Positions 47,905 to 59,922 of a DNA stretch of 64,000 bases are shown here, piece after piece (positions within the stretch are counted from its first letter, which is position 1; each line of letters starts with the position of its first letter). Source of the DNA: Hypomesus transpacificus (taxonomy: Eukaryota; Chordata; Actinopteri; Osmeriformes; Osmeridae); NCBI RefSeq assembly GCF_021917145.1, contig NC_061080.1:4446693-4510692 (forward strand), written 5' to 3'. The notes below the pieces were generated by a model that was not told the origin of the DNA, did not search any database, and saw nothing but the letters and a program-made list of their open reading frames with translations. The translations under genes were made by a program, and so were the position numbers.

Positions 47905-50320
47905 AAGGCAACACTGATGTTAAAGTGGTAAAATACATTATTACAGAACTACATGATATTGCGATTACATTTTATTTAACTTAACTAATAATAGGCTTAT
48001 CGTTTTAATGCAGCCACAAAACGAACAAAACAAGTTGAAAGGGAGATCAGCCAATCAGGGCAAACAAGCTCTTGCCAGAGCAACAATGTCCATTACCTAT
48101 GCACGTTTGTACAGTATCGTAATTTAATTCACACGACTGCAAGGAAACTACAGGTCATCCAAGCACTTTGAAAGGTACATTTTCAAATGTATAATAATCT
48201 AATATGTTTCTGTCTTTTCTGATGTTATACTAAAGGTTAACCAATTGTTTTCATCAACGATAAACGTCAACATGTACAAGTTATAACTTGTAGCTATAGC
48301 AAGTTATAACTTGTAGCTATAGCTATACTTTTGAGTAATAGTTTATAGACGTAGCTCTAGGTTAACTTCAATTTAGCACAATAACCTTGAAACAACGTAG
48401 ATTGCGCTTTTAAAAAGATCATACTTTTATTCTCTCTGGACCCCACTAATATGTTCGTTTACTAAAACAAAGCCGCTACTATATGCATTTTTTCCTCGGT
48501 CCCAAACACTGTCACACTTCTGTTTTGCCCTGAACATGTCTTAAGCTGCAGTTTCAATATTTACTTTTACGGCTAATGGACTCTTCAAACTTGTTATTAA
48601 TTTATAGCTAATATGGTCTATATACATAGGCAGTGTTTAAAGACAAAGAGCTCAACTTGGGAAAGGCATTTATTATTTTTTCGTACAGTTTAAAGATGTG
48701 GTTGCAATGTCAAATCAGTTTCACATTTTAAACAAACTGTGTGTAATCTGTCGATAGATTCAATTTAACATCAGCTACGAAGATGCACATCAAAGTAGAA
48801 GGGTATATTCCAGGTTTCAGAAGTGAAACAAGGAACGTTTAAGGCATACTTCACTGCTGTACTTCAGGAAGCCACCAAAACACAAAAATGGTAATCTTCA
48901 GGACTTCACCCCACAGAAACACAATTGGTTTGTGTGTGATGAAAAAAATAGGTACTTTGATAATGTTAAATGCGATTTCAAAGTATGCTGTTATGTAAGA
49001 TGTTGGTTTCATTGTACTCACACTTGTTTGTTTCAACCCCTTTTTCTTTGAAGGAACCCAGTCAAAGTTGCAGACATAATGCTGACCCCATCTCGCCAAA
49101 ATCAAGGACAGAATGCTATTTTCATCAATGAGCAATCCCAATTGACATGTGTGCAAAACTTGGCCTTTTGTTACGATGAGTTTCTTCCAAACAACCAGCA
49201 GACCAGATCAATAACGACATCATTTCTGATCCAAGAACACATCGAATAGAAAGTCACTTAAAATGATTTACCATGTAAAAAAATCAGAAGTGCTATCCTA
49301 ATATTATACATATAAATAATGCATCTGTTTCAATGTCCTGTAATAGCAAATCATGCCAAGGAACTTGCCTTTTGACTTTTTGTAATACTATAATTTGTAA
49401 CAGATTTCACATGAAACCTTGCAGTAATCTGAATGCATAAAGGGGTTTTACAGTGTGTTGATTTACTAAAATGTTGTTTAAATGTTTCCTGTGTGTGCAG
49501 GTAAATGTACTGGTAAAAGTCTTGGAGCAGAGAGAAAAAGAGAAAATCATGACTAGGACCCACAAAGTGATGGACAAACAGTGTATGCTGTTCCTGACAT
49601 GACTGCCTCCATCATGGTCACGTGTGGGGAAATGATGTGTTGGTGATAGACAAATGGTACACTTTTAGAGATGTGTCTGTCCGTTTTTTCTATAGCAAAG
49701 TCCTGCTGACAACCACACCACAAAGCACTTTCAACATTGCTGAAGATTCAGGAGCAGCAAAACATTGGTTAACCTGCTCAATATGATTTTTCATTGGGTG
49801 ACATGCCTCAAAACACACAAAATACAAATTAGGTAACAAATGATACTATAGTTGAAATGTGTTTATACTATTTCTTAAATTGTACCCAATGTTTTCAATT
49901 ACAAACCTTTGTTTCATGTTAAAATGTAGCTGTAATCATTAATCATGTTGTGTAATATTGTTTTTCACTCAGTGAGATCATTGAATGATTACCAAAGAAT
50001 AATTTGTTGAGTTTTTGTTTGTGCCTTGTTATCACAATTACAAATCTCCTTGTTTTTGTTCTTGCCTTTTGTTTTCTTATACATCCATATTCATACATAG
50101 TGAATCTCTTTTTAAACATCCTCTGCTTTACTTCAACACACTTTAACTGTTGCCATATAGCTAATTAATGCAATGCCTCCTTTCAATTCTAGAACAAATT
50201 ATTGTTCTGATAACATCATACATTGACATAAGTGCACATTATTGCATTACACAGACAGACAATTTTCCACATGATAACTTTCTATTGCAATAATCTAGCT
50301 GTAGTGTTTATCTTAAGCTG
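47905..50320. repeat. Right arm of the large inverted repeat
   Basis: Reverse-complement partner of 41540-45165. It is shorter, mainly because about 0.5 kb covering the 3' half of the RPA-like exon 3 is missing after 49758. Confidence 0.8.
48776..49758 (+). pseudogene. Decayed inverted copy of the RPA-like gene
   Basis: Exon remnants at about 48776-48950, 49054-49248 and 49501-49758 match the three exons of the left-arm gene. Defects: no initiator ATG, stops in exon 1, the exon 2 donor GTGAGT replaced by GAAAGT, frameshifts in exon 3, and loss of the zinc-ribbon half. It keeps the GTGTGTGCAG acceptor. Non-functional. Confidence 0.85.
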
Positions 50321-50340
50321 TCAAGACATATTCATATATT

Positions 50341-50537
50341 AGAGTCAGACGGCTGGGCAGTGAGGCAGTCAAGCTAGTAATCAGAAGGTTGCCGGATCGA
50401 TTCCCCACTGTGCCAAATGATGTTGTGTCCCTGGGCAAGGCACCTCACCCTACTTGCCTAGGGGGGAATGTCCCTGTACTTACTGTAAGCCACTCTGGAT
50501 AAGAACGTCTGCTAAATGACTAAATGTAAATGTAAAT
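50341..50537 (+). mobile_element. tRNA-derived SINE
   Basis: Full-length copy with head GTCAGACGGCTGGGCAGTG, box B-like GGATCGATTCCCC, tail CACTCTGGATAAGAACG and TCTGCTAAATG, then (TAAATG)n. Confidence 0.87.
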
Positions 50538-50689
50538 ATTCTGCTTTGTGAGACAGTACGTAAAAAACAAAACAATCCAGTCAGTGACAAAAGGATTTTG
50601 CAATAACTGACTGCAACAAAGGATACAAACAGACATTTTAATTGCACTTTCAATTGAAATTCACATTACAGGTATATAGACAATCCCAA

Positions 50690-52020
50690 AAATACATTCC
50701 AGGAAATTGTGGCCTGACCAAGCCCCCACTCATTACTTGGCTTGAAACAAAGACCCTTGTGGATCGTATTGGTGTTGCATTAAATGAGTTTATCCCATTG
50801 GTATATGTGCAGCATGGATTATTCTTAACAGTGACAATTTGTACAGGAAATACATTTTTCAATGGTTCGCAATGTTTGGAGGAATCCGCCATTACTGCTT
50901 GCAGTTATATTTATTATTATTCTTGTTCCATGGAAGTCAATGGCAGCCCCTAGAACCCTTCGACAACTTTTTGTGAAATTTGGCACACTCATTAAGGACA
51001 GTTGATTCTATACCTACACCAAGTTTCATGTCTCCCATTAGACCACTCCAGCGCCACCAACGGGTCAAAGTTGGACTTGTGTGTACACACACAACTTTTG
51101 AACCGTATGACCGATTTTCAAAAATGAGGCACCATTGGATTCCCTGGATCAAGCCGAGTTCAACGCACCCCATGGCGTCAATTTCCGGTTATATAGATTT
51201 TCCGCTATTTCCGGTTTTATCAAAAACCTTTGAAAGCCTACTCCTCCTACAATTTTTGTCATATCTTCTTCAAAGTTACCAGAGATGATCTTCAGACCAA
51301 GCCTCACAAAAGTTATCGAAAAGAATTTTGATCCTCACAACCGTTTGTCCGGTACAGCCAATCAAATTCATCAGAAAAGCCGCCAAACAGGATGTGAAGT
51401 CATGTCTCAGCAAATCTTTGAGATATCAACACGAAACTTGGTATATCGATGGAAGACACTACAACATGTTACCGTGTGCAAAGGCAACTTCATATCTCCA
51501 AAAATGATTGATATAAAGCAAATTGAACTTATCGCTAACGCTAAAATAATGCTTTACACATCAGCCAGTCAAAAACTGATACTCTGATTCAATCACAAGT
51601 GCATATGAAGACTCTTGAGAATGTTTATAACACAAATCTGTGAAAAAGTTGACTGTAAGATCAAAGGTCGATTTTTGGTGAATATTTGAAACATGCTTGC
51701 TTGGCTAATTTCTAGCCAAATTTCCAATGAATGTCTCCCCTCCTCCTGCCCGCGCGTGCTCCACATCCTCACACACTCAGCCTTAACTTACACACGCGCG
51801 GGCTTGGCAAGACGCACACGCAACATTTCAGGAGAGTGTGGGCTGACCAAGCCCCCACTCATTCCTTGGTTTCTAGCCAAGGCCTTGTGGATCTTGTAAT
51901 CTTGGATCTCTTAACAAAAGCTGATCTTTTTAGTATTGCATTTCCGATTTTGTATGCAATGGTAAAAAGTTATACAAATCCTGAAACATTGATATATATA
52001 TATGTATTTATATATATATA
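50690..52020. repeat. Non-LINE block beside the dispersed LINE copy
   Basis: The part 50690-50854 is only distantly similar to the array module at 3590-3745. From about 50855 (TACATTTTTCAATGGTTCGC) the match to the array becomes nearly perfect and continues through the AT microsatellite to the LINE 3' end. The abrupt change in divergence marks a recombination or insertion boundary. Confidence 0.7.
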
Positions 52021-55005
52021 AATCTTTATTTCAGACGCCAAGTTCCACATAAAATAACAGACATAGAGCTATAAAAAAGAGAGTAAAACAAAAACATAAA
52101 ACATAGATAATACAGTGCATAAAAAGTATGAAGACTTTTGTGCCAATGTAGTCTTAAGTTCCAAGTAATCGATAGCAGCTCTTTAGAGGGTTGACCAGAG
52201 CCTCTACTATTCAGTTCTCAGACTTGTCCAGTCGACACATGAAACCATACATCAGTTGTGTCAGGAGTGCCTTACAGGTTGGTACGTGCTTAGACAGAAA
52301 CAACTGACCAGCACTGTGCCACCTAGGCACATTAAGTAGCAATCTAAAAGCATCATTGAAACCTTACATCAGTTGTCTCAGGATTGCCTTACAGGTTGGT
52401 ACGTGCTTAGACACAAACAACTGACTAGCACTATGCCACCTTGGCACATTAAGTAGCAATCTAAAAGCATCATTGTAGGCTACTTTCAGTATCTGTATAC
52501 TCCTTTTCCTGTACATAGACCACAAATGAGCAGTGTACAATGGTGTTATGTAGGTTCTAAACAGGGAACATTTAACTGAATCTGAGCACATAGAAAACGT
52601 CCTTAATAACATACTGGCCTGAGAATATATTTGACAGCGCTGTTGATACATATCGTTGTCATCTGTCCAATCATCAGAAATGACATGGCAGATATTTTAT
52701 TTCCTCACAAACACCAAGGGGACTGCCAGATAAATAAAAGGTAGGGAAGGTTAATTTCCTGTCCTGATTACTTCTGACTATCATTATGTGGCTTTTCTTT
52801 GCATTACATTTTATATCATGATCTAAGCCATACTGAGAGCACACCCATAGCATCTGTTGCAACAGGCGGAGTGGAACCAGATCATCTGCGTACATCAGAT
52901 GATTGACAATAGATTCACCAACAAGACAGCCTGTATTTGTCTTATTCAGCTGGCTTGATAAGTCGTCCATATCCATATTAAACAAAAAGGGAAATCAAAT
53001 TCCTCCTTGTCGAACTCCGTTACCAACATGGAAAGGAGCTGATACAACATTGTCCCATTTAACATGAAAAGTTTGATTGGCATACCAGAACACCAAAATC
53101 CTCACAAGAGGTTTAGGGACACTTCTTGCTATTAGCTTCATAAACAGTTTTTCATGACAAATTCGATCGAAAGCTTTGTAAGCATCAATAAAGCATAAAA
53201 ATACAGATGAATTAAGACTTGTGTACTTGAGACAATCTCCTTCAGAGCATAGATACAGAGATCAGTACCATGTTTTCTTTTAAAACCAAACTGATTGTCT
53301 GCAGTCAGAATATACATTTCCAATTTCAATCAAATAATTCTCTCAAACACTTTAGACAAGATACTGGCCAATGCAATGGGTCGATAGCTGTCTATGCTGT
53401 TCAGTTTACCAGCCTTATCTTTAACAACAGGCACTAACAGTACTGACATAATAGAGTTCGGTAGAACACCATGAACCATAATTCCAGTGAGACACATGGC
53501 TAGAAATGGACTGAGTCTATAACTGGCATTTTTTAGATGCTCTGCAGAAATGCAATCCATACCACAAGCTTTGTTGTTGTCTATCATGTGGATGGCATCA
53601 TAAATATCTACTGATCTAACTATCAAGTCTGCAGAGATACCTTTATATTGATTATCAATTCTCACTGTGTTACTTTGAACACAATTAAATAGTTTACTGT
53701 AGTGCTCATGCCATAGATCAGCAATCTTCTCTGGACAACTAACCCCTTTGATATCAGAAGGGAGGGGAGTTCTGTTATTATTTATGATCTTGACCTCCTT
53801 CCAGAAGTCAGTAAGATTGTTATTCTGCATCTTTCTGGCCAGCGAGTCTGCTCTCATTGTGTTTTCATTTCTCTTAATGAAACAAGTGCATATTTAAATC
53901 TAGCATTTGTGAGGTTTTTGTTATCAAGCAGCACTCCCTGTCTGGGTCTGCCTGCCTCTGACCAGACTCTAAAGGCTTCTCTAGCAGCAGCATGTTGCTC
54001 AGACACAAACTCATTCCAGACAGGCCGTGCGTTTACTCTTGTGATTAATAAAAGGTTCACTGGAAGCATAAAGACATTTGACAATATCATCATACATGGC
54101 ACAGAGCTTTTCAGCATGATGTTTATCCTTGCAGTTCATATCCGTGCACATTAGGGCATCCCTAGAAAATGCAACATCACTATGTAAGCTGTCAGTTAAT
54201 AGAGAATATCTGTGCATAACCTCTTTGGTCAATTTTGACCAGTCCAGTTTTCTTGGGGGGCCAGCAACAAGGGTACACTCAACATTTAGCAGCATAGCAA
54301 CTGGTATGTGATCAGTGGTGGCCAGCCCATAACACATCTCTATACTTTCCAGTGAGTCATGAGCATCGGCTGTGGTTACAATATGGTCTAGCCAGGAAGT
54401 TGTGTGCCATGTTTCACTTATATAGGTAAAACTTGTATCAGGCAATAACGCTTGATATAATTAATTTAGTTTCATTACAGAACTGCTGCAGATGTTGTGC
54501 GAATAAACGCTTATCTGACATGTCAGCATTAAAATCACCCATGACATAGACACAACATGAACTATTGTCCTCTATGAAGGACTGAATAAAAGCTAACCTG
54601 TTCTGAAATTCATCCTCATGGTCATAGGATTCATATGGTGTGTACATATTTTACAATAGTAAATTTATTTTCATTGTGATTAAACTCCAACCCAATAGCC
54701 CAGTCAACGTTAAGCCACACCACCTTTACCATTGGGTCATATTTTATGTTCCACAGTATAGCTATACCACCAGCTATCCTCCCACAAACCATTCTCATGC
54801 TGAGATCGGTAGTGGACTCTCCAGCACCATGAAAGTTCTTGTGTAGGGAGTTCAATTTGTCCAGATCTTGCTTGGCCATCCAGGTTTCTTGAAGGCAGAC
54901 AATGTCACTCTCGTCCAGCAATGTGTCCACCACCAAACGTCTTGATCTATCAGCAGCAGTATGTCCTACTCGGAGGCCACGAGCGTTGTAGGATACAACC
55001 CGCAT
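52021..55005 (-). pseudogene. Dispersed LINE copy without LTR
   Basis: EN 55005-54438 (frameshifted near 54645), EN end and linker 54445-54011, RT start 53857-53330, RT middle 53329-53138, catalytic region 52985-52674, C-terminus to about 52364. The RT catalytic box is YADD here (near 52885), and the RT runs uninterrupted across the site where array copies carry the LTR. It still has the TGA after FERII, a deletion near 54031 and other shifts, so it is also dead. Confidence 0.88.
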
Positions 55006-55464
55006 TAATGATCTACCACGGACCCATCAGGGCAGCTGGCCGGTGTGTCTGTCTCCCTGGTCTCTACATATAGGCCTACATTCATCCCAGCATCATGACT
55101 GAGCTGAAGCTCGGTACCCTGAGAGCGGGGGGTGTGCTCTGGTCGAGCTTTTTTGAAAGTATAGACCAAGGGTAATTACCACACCACAACTGTCCCACCA
55201 TTACCCATAGGTGGCGCTACATTCCACGCCCTAAAGCACAAAGGCTTTCTGGAATGGATAGGCTAACCAAGCCCCCTCCCTTCACTCCTTGGGTTGAAAT
55301 AAAGGCCCTTGTGGATCTTGATGGTATTATATTTCAGATTTGGTATCCCATTGGTAATTCTGCAGCATAGATTTTTCTATACAATTCCAATTTGTCAAGA
55401 ATATACATTTTTCAATGGTTCGCAATGTTTGGAGGAATCCGCCATTACTGCTTGCAGTTATATT
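55006..55464. repeat. 5' flank of the dispersed LINE unit
   Basis: Matches 3346-3806 of the array and stops abruptly after GCAGTTATATTT (55464). The last ~60 bp repeat the left boundary of the block at 50855-50912, so the copy is one array period bounded by direct repeats. Confidence 0.75.
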
Positions 55465-55708
55465 TTAAGTTGTAATAAAAAGGTGGTTTCAATATAAAAA
55501 ATTTACTCGTTATTTTTATCATTTTGCTAATGCAAACATTGAGTGTACGATTGTTTACGTTTGAGAAGTCTTAACTCCCTGGCTAACTATCTCAATTTGA
55601 AACCTGGATGGTTTAAAAACGTCTTTACACTCTTTTCATATCCTGTGTAGTATTATGGTTCCTCACTCTTCACCTCTTTCTCTCCCCCCTCTCCATCCTT
55701 GCCATCAG
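55465..55708. other. Sequence upstream of the serpin coding start
   Basis: AT-rich, then a pyrimidine-rich tract ending CCATCAG at 55708. This is a likely 3' splice site, so the serpin probably has a further 5' non-coding exon upstream, beyond the LINE block. Confidence 0.45.
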
Positions 55709-55720
55709 CAGCCCATCATC

Positions 55721-58120
55721 ATGGCATCACCCCTGTCTGAGGCAAACGCCAACTTCTCCCTGGCCCTGTTCCAGAAGATTGCAGAGGAAACCCCAACAGG
55801 AAACGTCTTTTTCTCTCCCCTCAGCATCTCTTTAGCTCTGGCCATGGTGCTACTCGGCGCTAGGGGCAACACGGCCACACAAATGTCCGAGGTGGGTCTG
55901 GTAGGCTTTGGTGGTCTGTTTCAGTCTAACAGCATGTCTGTATCAATGTGTATATAAGGATAGGCCACAGCTTTTATTCTTACATGTTTGTTATGATAGC
56001 AAAATCTAGCGTGACTTGTGGTGCTTGGACCTACTTAATTACAACATGTATTCTAATACACATTCTCTAAAAGTTGGATGTTGCTGGCCATTATTACGCT
56101 GGTTACATACACTTCAGAGCACACACACACACACGGAGTTCCAAACCTCCAATCTTCAAAAACATATATGCCGTTTTGAAGATGACTCCTATTCCTTTTC
56201 TGCCTTAGTCCCTGCACCTTCACAAGACAGAGGATGATGTGCACGTGGCCTTTAGTAAGCTGATGGCTCAGCTGAACAAGAAAAAAGCCCCCTATGCCCT
56301 CAGTCTGGCTAACAGGCTCTACGGAGAGCAGACCTACCAGTTTGTGAAGGTAACGACCCGTGTGTTGATTCAGAGGGGGGAAGAAGGGAGGGGAGGAAGA
56401 AGGGAGGGAGGGAGGGCCAAAGGGATTGTGTGAAAGACACAGTTTGATGGACGCAGGGACGCAACTCGTTAAAAATGAGTGTCCGTTTCAGAGATAACGT
56501 TAGTGTCCGTTTCAGAGATAACGTTATGAACCTTCTCTCACTACTGTGTGCGTGTCAGGAGTTTCTAGGAGACACCAGGAAATACTACGATGCAGAGCTA
56601 GAGACTGTGGACTTTGGAAAGAATTATGAGGCGGCCAGGCTCAACATCAACGGCTGGGTGGAGAAACAGACTCAAGGTGACTATGATGTAGCTGTATTCA
56701 CTGTACTCTACCAAAAAGCCAGTTATCATGAAAAAGGTTGGGTCTGATTCTACGGTTTTCTCCTCCCTAGATAAGATCCAGAATCTTCTGCAGAAGGGCA
56801 CTCTGGATGAATTGACCAAGCTGGTGTTGGTCAACGCCATCTACTTCAAGGGCAGCTGGGAGGAAAAGTTCAAGGCCACAAGCACAAGAGACACCCAGTT
56901 CAAGCTCAACCAAGTAAGGCCCCAAATTGAACAAAGCTTGTGTTCTTTTCTGTCTACTTCTTTGCATAAATCTGTTATTAATCCCATCCATATAATTCTG
57001 GTGTTGTCCTCCAGAATGAGAGCAAGCCAGTGAAGATGATGTACCAGAAGACAGAGTTCCCCCTGAGATTCATCCGTGAGGCCAACTGTCAGATCCTGGA
57101 GCTACCTTATGTTGGAAAAGATCTGAGCATGCTCATCATGCTGCCCAATGAGATCACAGGTCTGACGAAGGTAGGAAGAAGAAACACTTTCTCTACAAGC
57201 TGCCTTGAACTGTTTGAATACTCTCACAAATGATTTCCCTCCCCAGTAGTGAAAACCTGTATAAATGAAAGCCTCTCCCTCCCCCCAGCTGGAGAAGAAT
57301 CTGAGCTATGAGAACTTTATAGAATGGACCAGACCAGACATGATGTATATAACGGAAGTGCAGGTGGGCCTGCCCAGGTTCAAGTTGGAGCAGACCCTGG
57401 ACCTGGGAGCCAAACTGACCAGTATGGGCATGACGGATGCCTTCGACCAGGGCCTTGCTGACTTCTCTGGTAGGGCCTCGACCTTTGTGTTTCTTTCTTC
57501 CTTCTGTTCTATTTTAATTTTCTTCCTTCCTTATATGTTTTTCTCTCTGCACATTCTCTGTTCTTTTAAATATTATAAATGAAGGATTCAATATTAATGA
57601 ATTAGAAATTGATTCAGGTCAGACACCTGCATTTTACCAGGTGGATGACTAAATGGATGATTTAAATAATGGGAGTCAGGTGGCTGAGTGGTCAGGGAAT
57701 GGGCAAGTAATCAGAAGGTTGCTGGTTCAATTCCCAGCCATGCCAAATGACATTGTGTCTTTGGGCAAGGCACTTCACCCTACTTGCCTCGGGGGAATGT
57801 CCCTGTACTTACTGTAAGTCGCTCTGGATAAGAACGTCTGCTAAATGTAAATGTAATGTAAATGATAACATCCTGTTTCTACCCATTTCCCAACAGGCAT
57901 GTCCCCCAGCAACGACCTTTTCCTGTCCAAAGTCATCCACAAAGCCTTTGTGGAGGTCAATGAGGAGGGCACAGAATCCGCCGCTGCCACGGCCGTTATC
58001 ATGCAGTGTCATAGCTTCGTCACCTTAGCCTCCTTCATTGCTGACCACCCCTTCCTCTTCTTCATCAGACACAACCCCACCAATAGTGTCCTCTTCTATG
58101 GGCGCTACTGCTCTCCCTAG
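55721..58120 (+). CDS. serpinb1-like: Clade B (ov-type) serpin, SERPINB1-like, seven coding exons
   Basis: Exons 55721-55891, 56209-56349, 56559-56676, 56771-56913, 57015-57170, 57289-57469 and 57897-58120 join in phase to 377 aa; all introns are GT-AG. Serpin landmarks: [30 protein letters not shown], hinge [12 protein letters not shown] (326-337) and signature [13 protein letters not shown]. There is no signal peptide, as in intracellular ov-serpins; the Ala-rich hinge implies an inhibitor of serine (or cysteine) proteases by loop insertion. Counting 15 residues from hinge Gly328 (P15) puts P1 at His342 and P1' at Ser343, unlike the Cys of human SERPINB1, so the target is not predicted. The usual single last exon is split by the intron 57470-57896, which holds a SINE. 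Poly(A) signal at 58502. The paralogue is not certain. Confidence 0.93.
56366..56426. repeat. Polypurine GGGA/GAAG tract in serpin intron 2
   Basis: About 60 bp almost purely purine on the plus strand, rich in GGGA. It may form unusual DNA structure. Intron position just downstream of a donor. Confidence 0.8.
57671..57864 (+). mobile_element. tRNA-derived SINE in the last serpin intron
   Basis: Full length: head GTCAGGTGGCTGAGTGGT, box B-like GGTTCAATTCCC, tail GTCGCTCTGGATAAGAACG and TCTGCTAAATG. It ends about 30 bp before the last-exon acceptor. Confidence 0.9.
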
Positions 58121-58501
58121 ACCCTGAAAAGGATGGAACAATTCTGAGGGGTGTGTTGCAATGATTGTCAGTGGAAGGAACCATGTGATGACAGGCAGAT
58201 ATGTGTTTATTTTGGATATGTGTTTGCGTTGCATTCTTACCATGTATTCATCAGCTATATGCACATGTATAATATAAAATATAGTGTGATGTGTAATATT
58301 TCAGCTGCTGCCAGAATATACCACTATTTGATTAATGGATTTTTTGCTGCATTTAACAATAATATGACCAAAAGTAAGTAGTTATGTCACCTTAACTGGT
58401 CTGAAGCAGTAATACACTGCACTATGTTACAGTATACTGTTATCAGAGTTGCCTTACTATTACTATGAAAGTGCAATCATCCCCACAAGGTCATGTGTTG
58501 T

Positions 58502-58507
58502 AATAAA
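58502..58507 (+). terminator. Serpin poly(A) signal AATAAA
   Basis: AATAAA 380 bp after the serpin stop codon, just before a minus-strand SINE. The 3' UTR 58121-58500 holds nothing else recognisable. Confidence 0.6.
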
Positions 58508-58536
58508 CTCATAATTACACCATTTGAATGAGGTGT

Positions 58537-58720
58537 CATTTACATTTAGCAGACACTCTTATCCAGAGCGACTTACAGTAGGTACGGGGACATTTCCCCG
58601 TGGCAAGTAGGGTGAAATGCCTTGCCCAAGGACACAAAGTCATTTTGCACGGCCAGGAATCGATCCGGCAACCTTCTGATAAATAGTCCGATTTCCTAAC
58701 CGCTAATTCACCTGACTCCT
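58537..58720 (-). mobile_element. tRNA-derived SINE, inverted
   Basis: Reverse complement of the SINE family: begins with the tail (TTTAGCAGACACTCTTATCC), ends with the head (CACCTGACTCC). Confidence 0.87.
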
Positions 58721-59149
58721 ATTTCTGTTTTGTTTTGTTCTACTACAGGTTGTTACCATGAATCTGTACAAACTTTAGGTTTTTATCTAACGTATACAAA
58801 CAGCAGGCCTATAGAAATGAATACTTACATTCTACAGTATGTATATTGTGATCCTCTGTGCATTTAATTTACGTAGCAAAATACTACCACCCAGCGTCTT
58901 AAAAGGGCATCTTCACTTAACATATCTAATTCACCCCCCAAAAAATATTTTTCTGTTAAACTAAGTTTTCTGTTAAAGTAAGTTCTTTCTAGGACACTGA
59001 TTAAGATATTTATAATATATATTTTGATATATGATTTCACCTGTTGTTTCAGAGCGGAAGTTAATGTTAGGAATTTAATTCTGATTGGTCGTTCATGTGG
59101 TGCTTAATCCTTGTCCCTTGTGTAAATAGAATACTCATCTATATTTCTT
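58721..59149. other. Intergenic sequence between convergent genes
   Basis: AT-rich, no gene seen. Confidence 0.4.
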
Positions 59150-59184
59150 ACAATCAAACCATAGTTTATTACAAGGTAAGGAAG

Positions 59185-59362
59185 TTACTGCAAAATACAG
59201 ATATTATCGGTCTGAAAAACAATAATGGCTTTCTGAACTTTCAAGTTACTTTCATTTCCTGCAAATCCAAAAGCACTTGGAGGCAATAAGAATGAAGTTA
59301 GTACATAAGGTGTGTGTGTGTCCCAGCAGTGGATGCCCATGTGGTAGTAGGCGTCTGCCGCG
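59185..59362 (-). CDS. Probable terminal exon of an unidentified gene
   Basis: Follows the acceptor GATTGCCCTTAG and continues the phase of the exon at 59707-59599 (split Gly codon), reading GAADAYYHMGIHCWD and on to TAA at 59187-59185. A minus-strand AATAAA lies at about 59165-59170, right after the stop, supporting a 3' terminal exon. The gene would converge on the serpin. I do not recognise the family. The second half could be readthrough past an unseen donor. Confidence 0.35.
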
Positions 59363-59598
59363 CTAAGGGCAATCAGACACATGTTAACCGCCGCGCTGCC
59401 CGGTGAACGAATCCTAGGATTTTATTAATTAATTGATTTATTGGTCGATGGGTTGACTGATTGAAAGATCATGCAGAAAGAGATCATGGCAGCCCACAAA
59501 TTGACACAAACTCCCCCAAAACAATAAATTAGGTTTAACAATCGTTCAATGAACTAATTATGATACAGGTCCCAGGTGTGCAGCTCTGCCCTGCTTAC

Positions 59599-59707
59599 CC
59601 ATGGACAGGAATGGAGAGGATGGTGTTGATGTTGGCCATCATTGTTTTGAAGTGCTCAGGGTCCTTCTTGAAACCCATCTCCGTGAGCACCAAGGACTTA
59701 GTGATAT
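59599..59707 (-). CDS. Probable internal exon of an unidentified gene
   Basis: A 109-bp open segment between a strong acceptor (CTTTCTTGTGTAG) and a strong donor (CCATGG|GTAAGC). It encodes ITKSLVLTEMGFKKDPEHF and then KTMMANINTILSIPVH. Codon choice looks protein-coding (C/G-ending codons), like the serpin exons. Upstream exons are not seen; 59.9-64 kb is all repeats, so they lie beyond the window or the gene is a fragment. Confidence 0.5.
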
Positions 59708-59922
59708 CTACACAAGAAAGTAAAACGCGTCGTGGCCACCCGCGTCAACGAATAGTTAGCTTTTCTTTGGCATAGCTAGTCGTCATGCTTGGCAAGTCAG
59801 AGGTCGTTCGTTTGTGCCCAGTGAGTGGCGAACGAGCCTTGTCGTTACGGAGCGTGGCTACAGCTGTTACATAGCCGTCACATTTGCAGACCCAGCTAGC
59901 GTTATATAGGCTACTATGGCAG

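Noticed and set aside
55655..55957. Serpin start at an upstream alternative codon near 55655
   Set aside because: It would translate the pyrimidine-rich splice tract. The ATG at 55721 follows the CAG acceptor and gives the family's usual N-terminus without a signal peptide.
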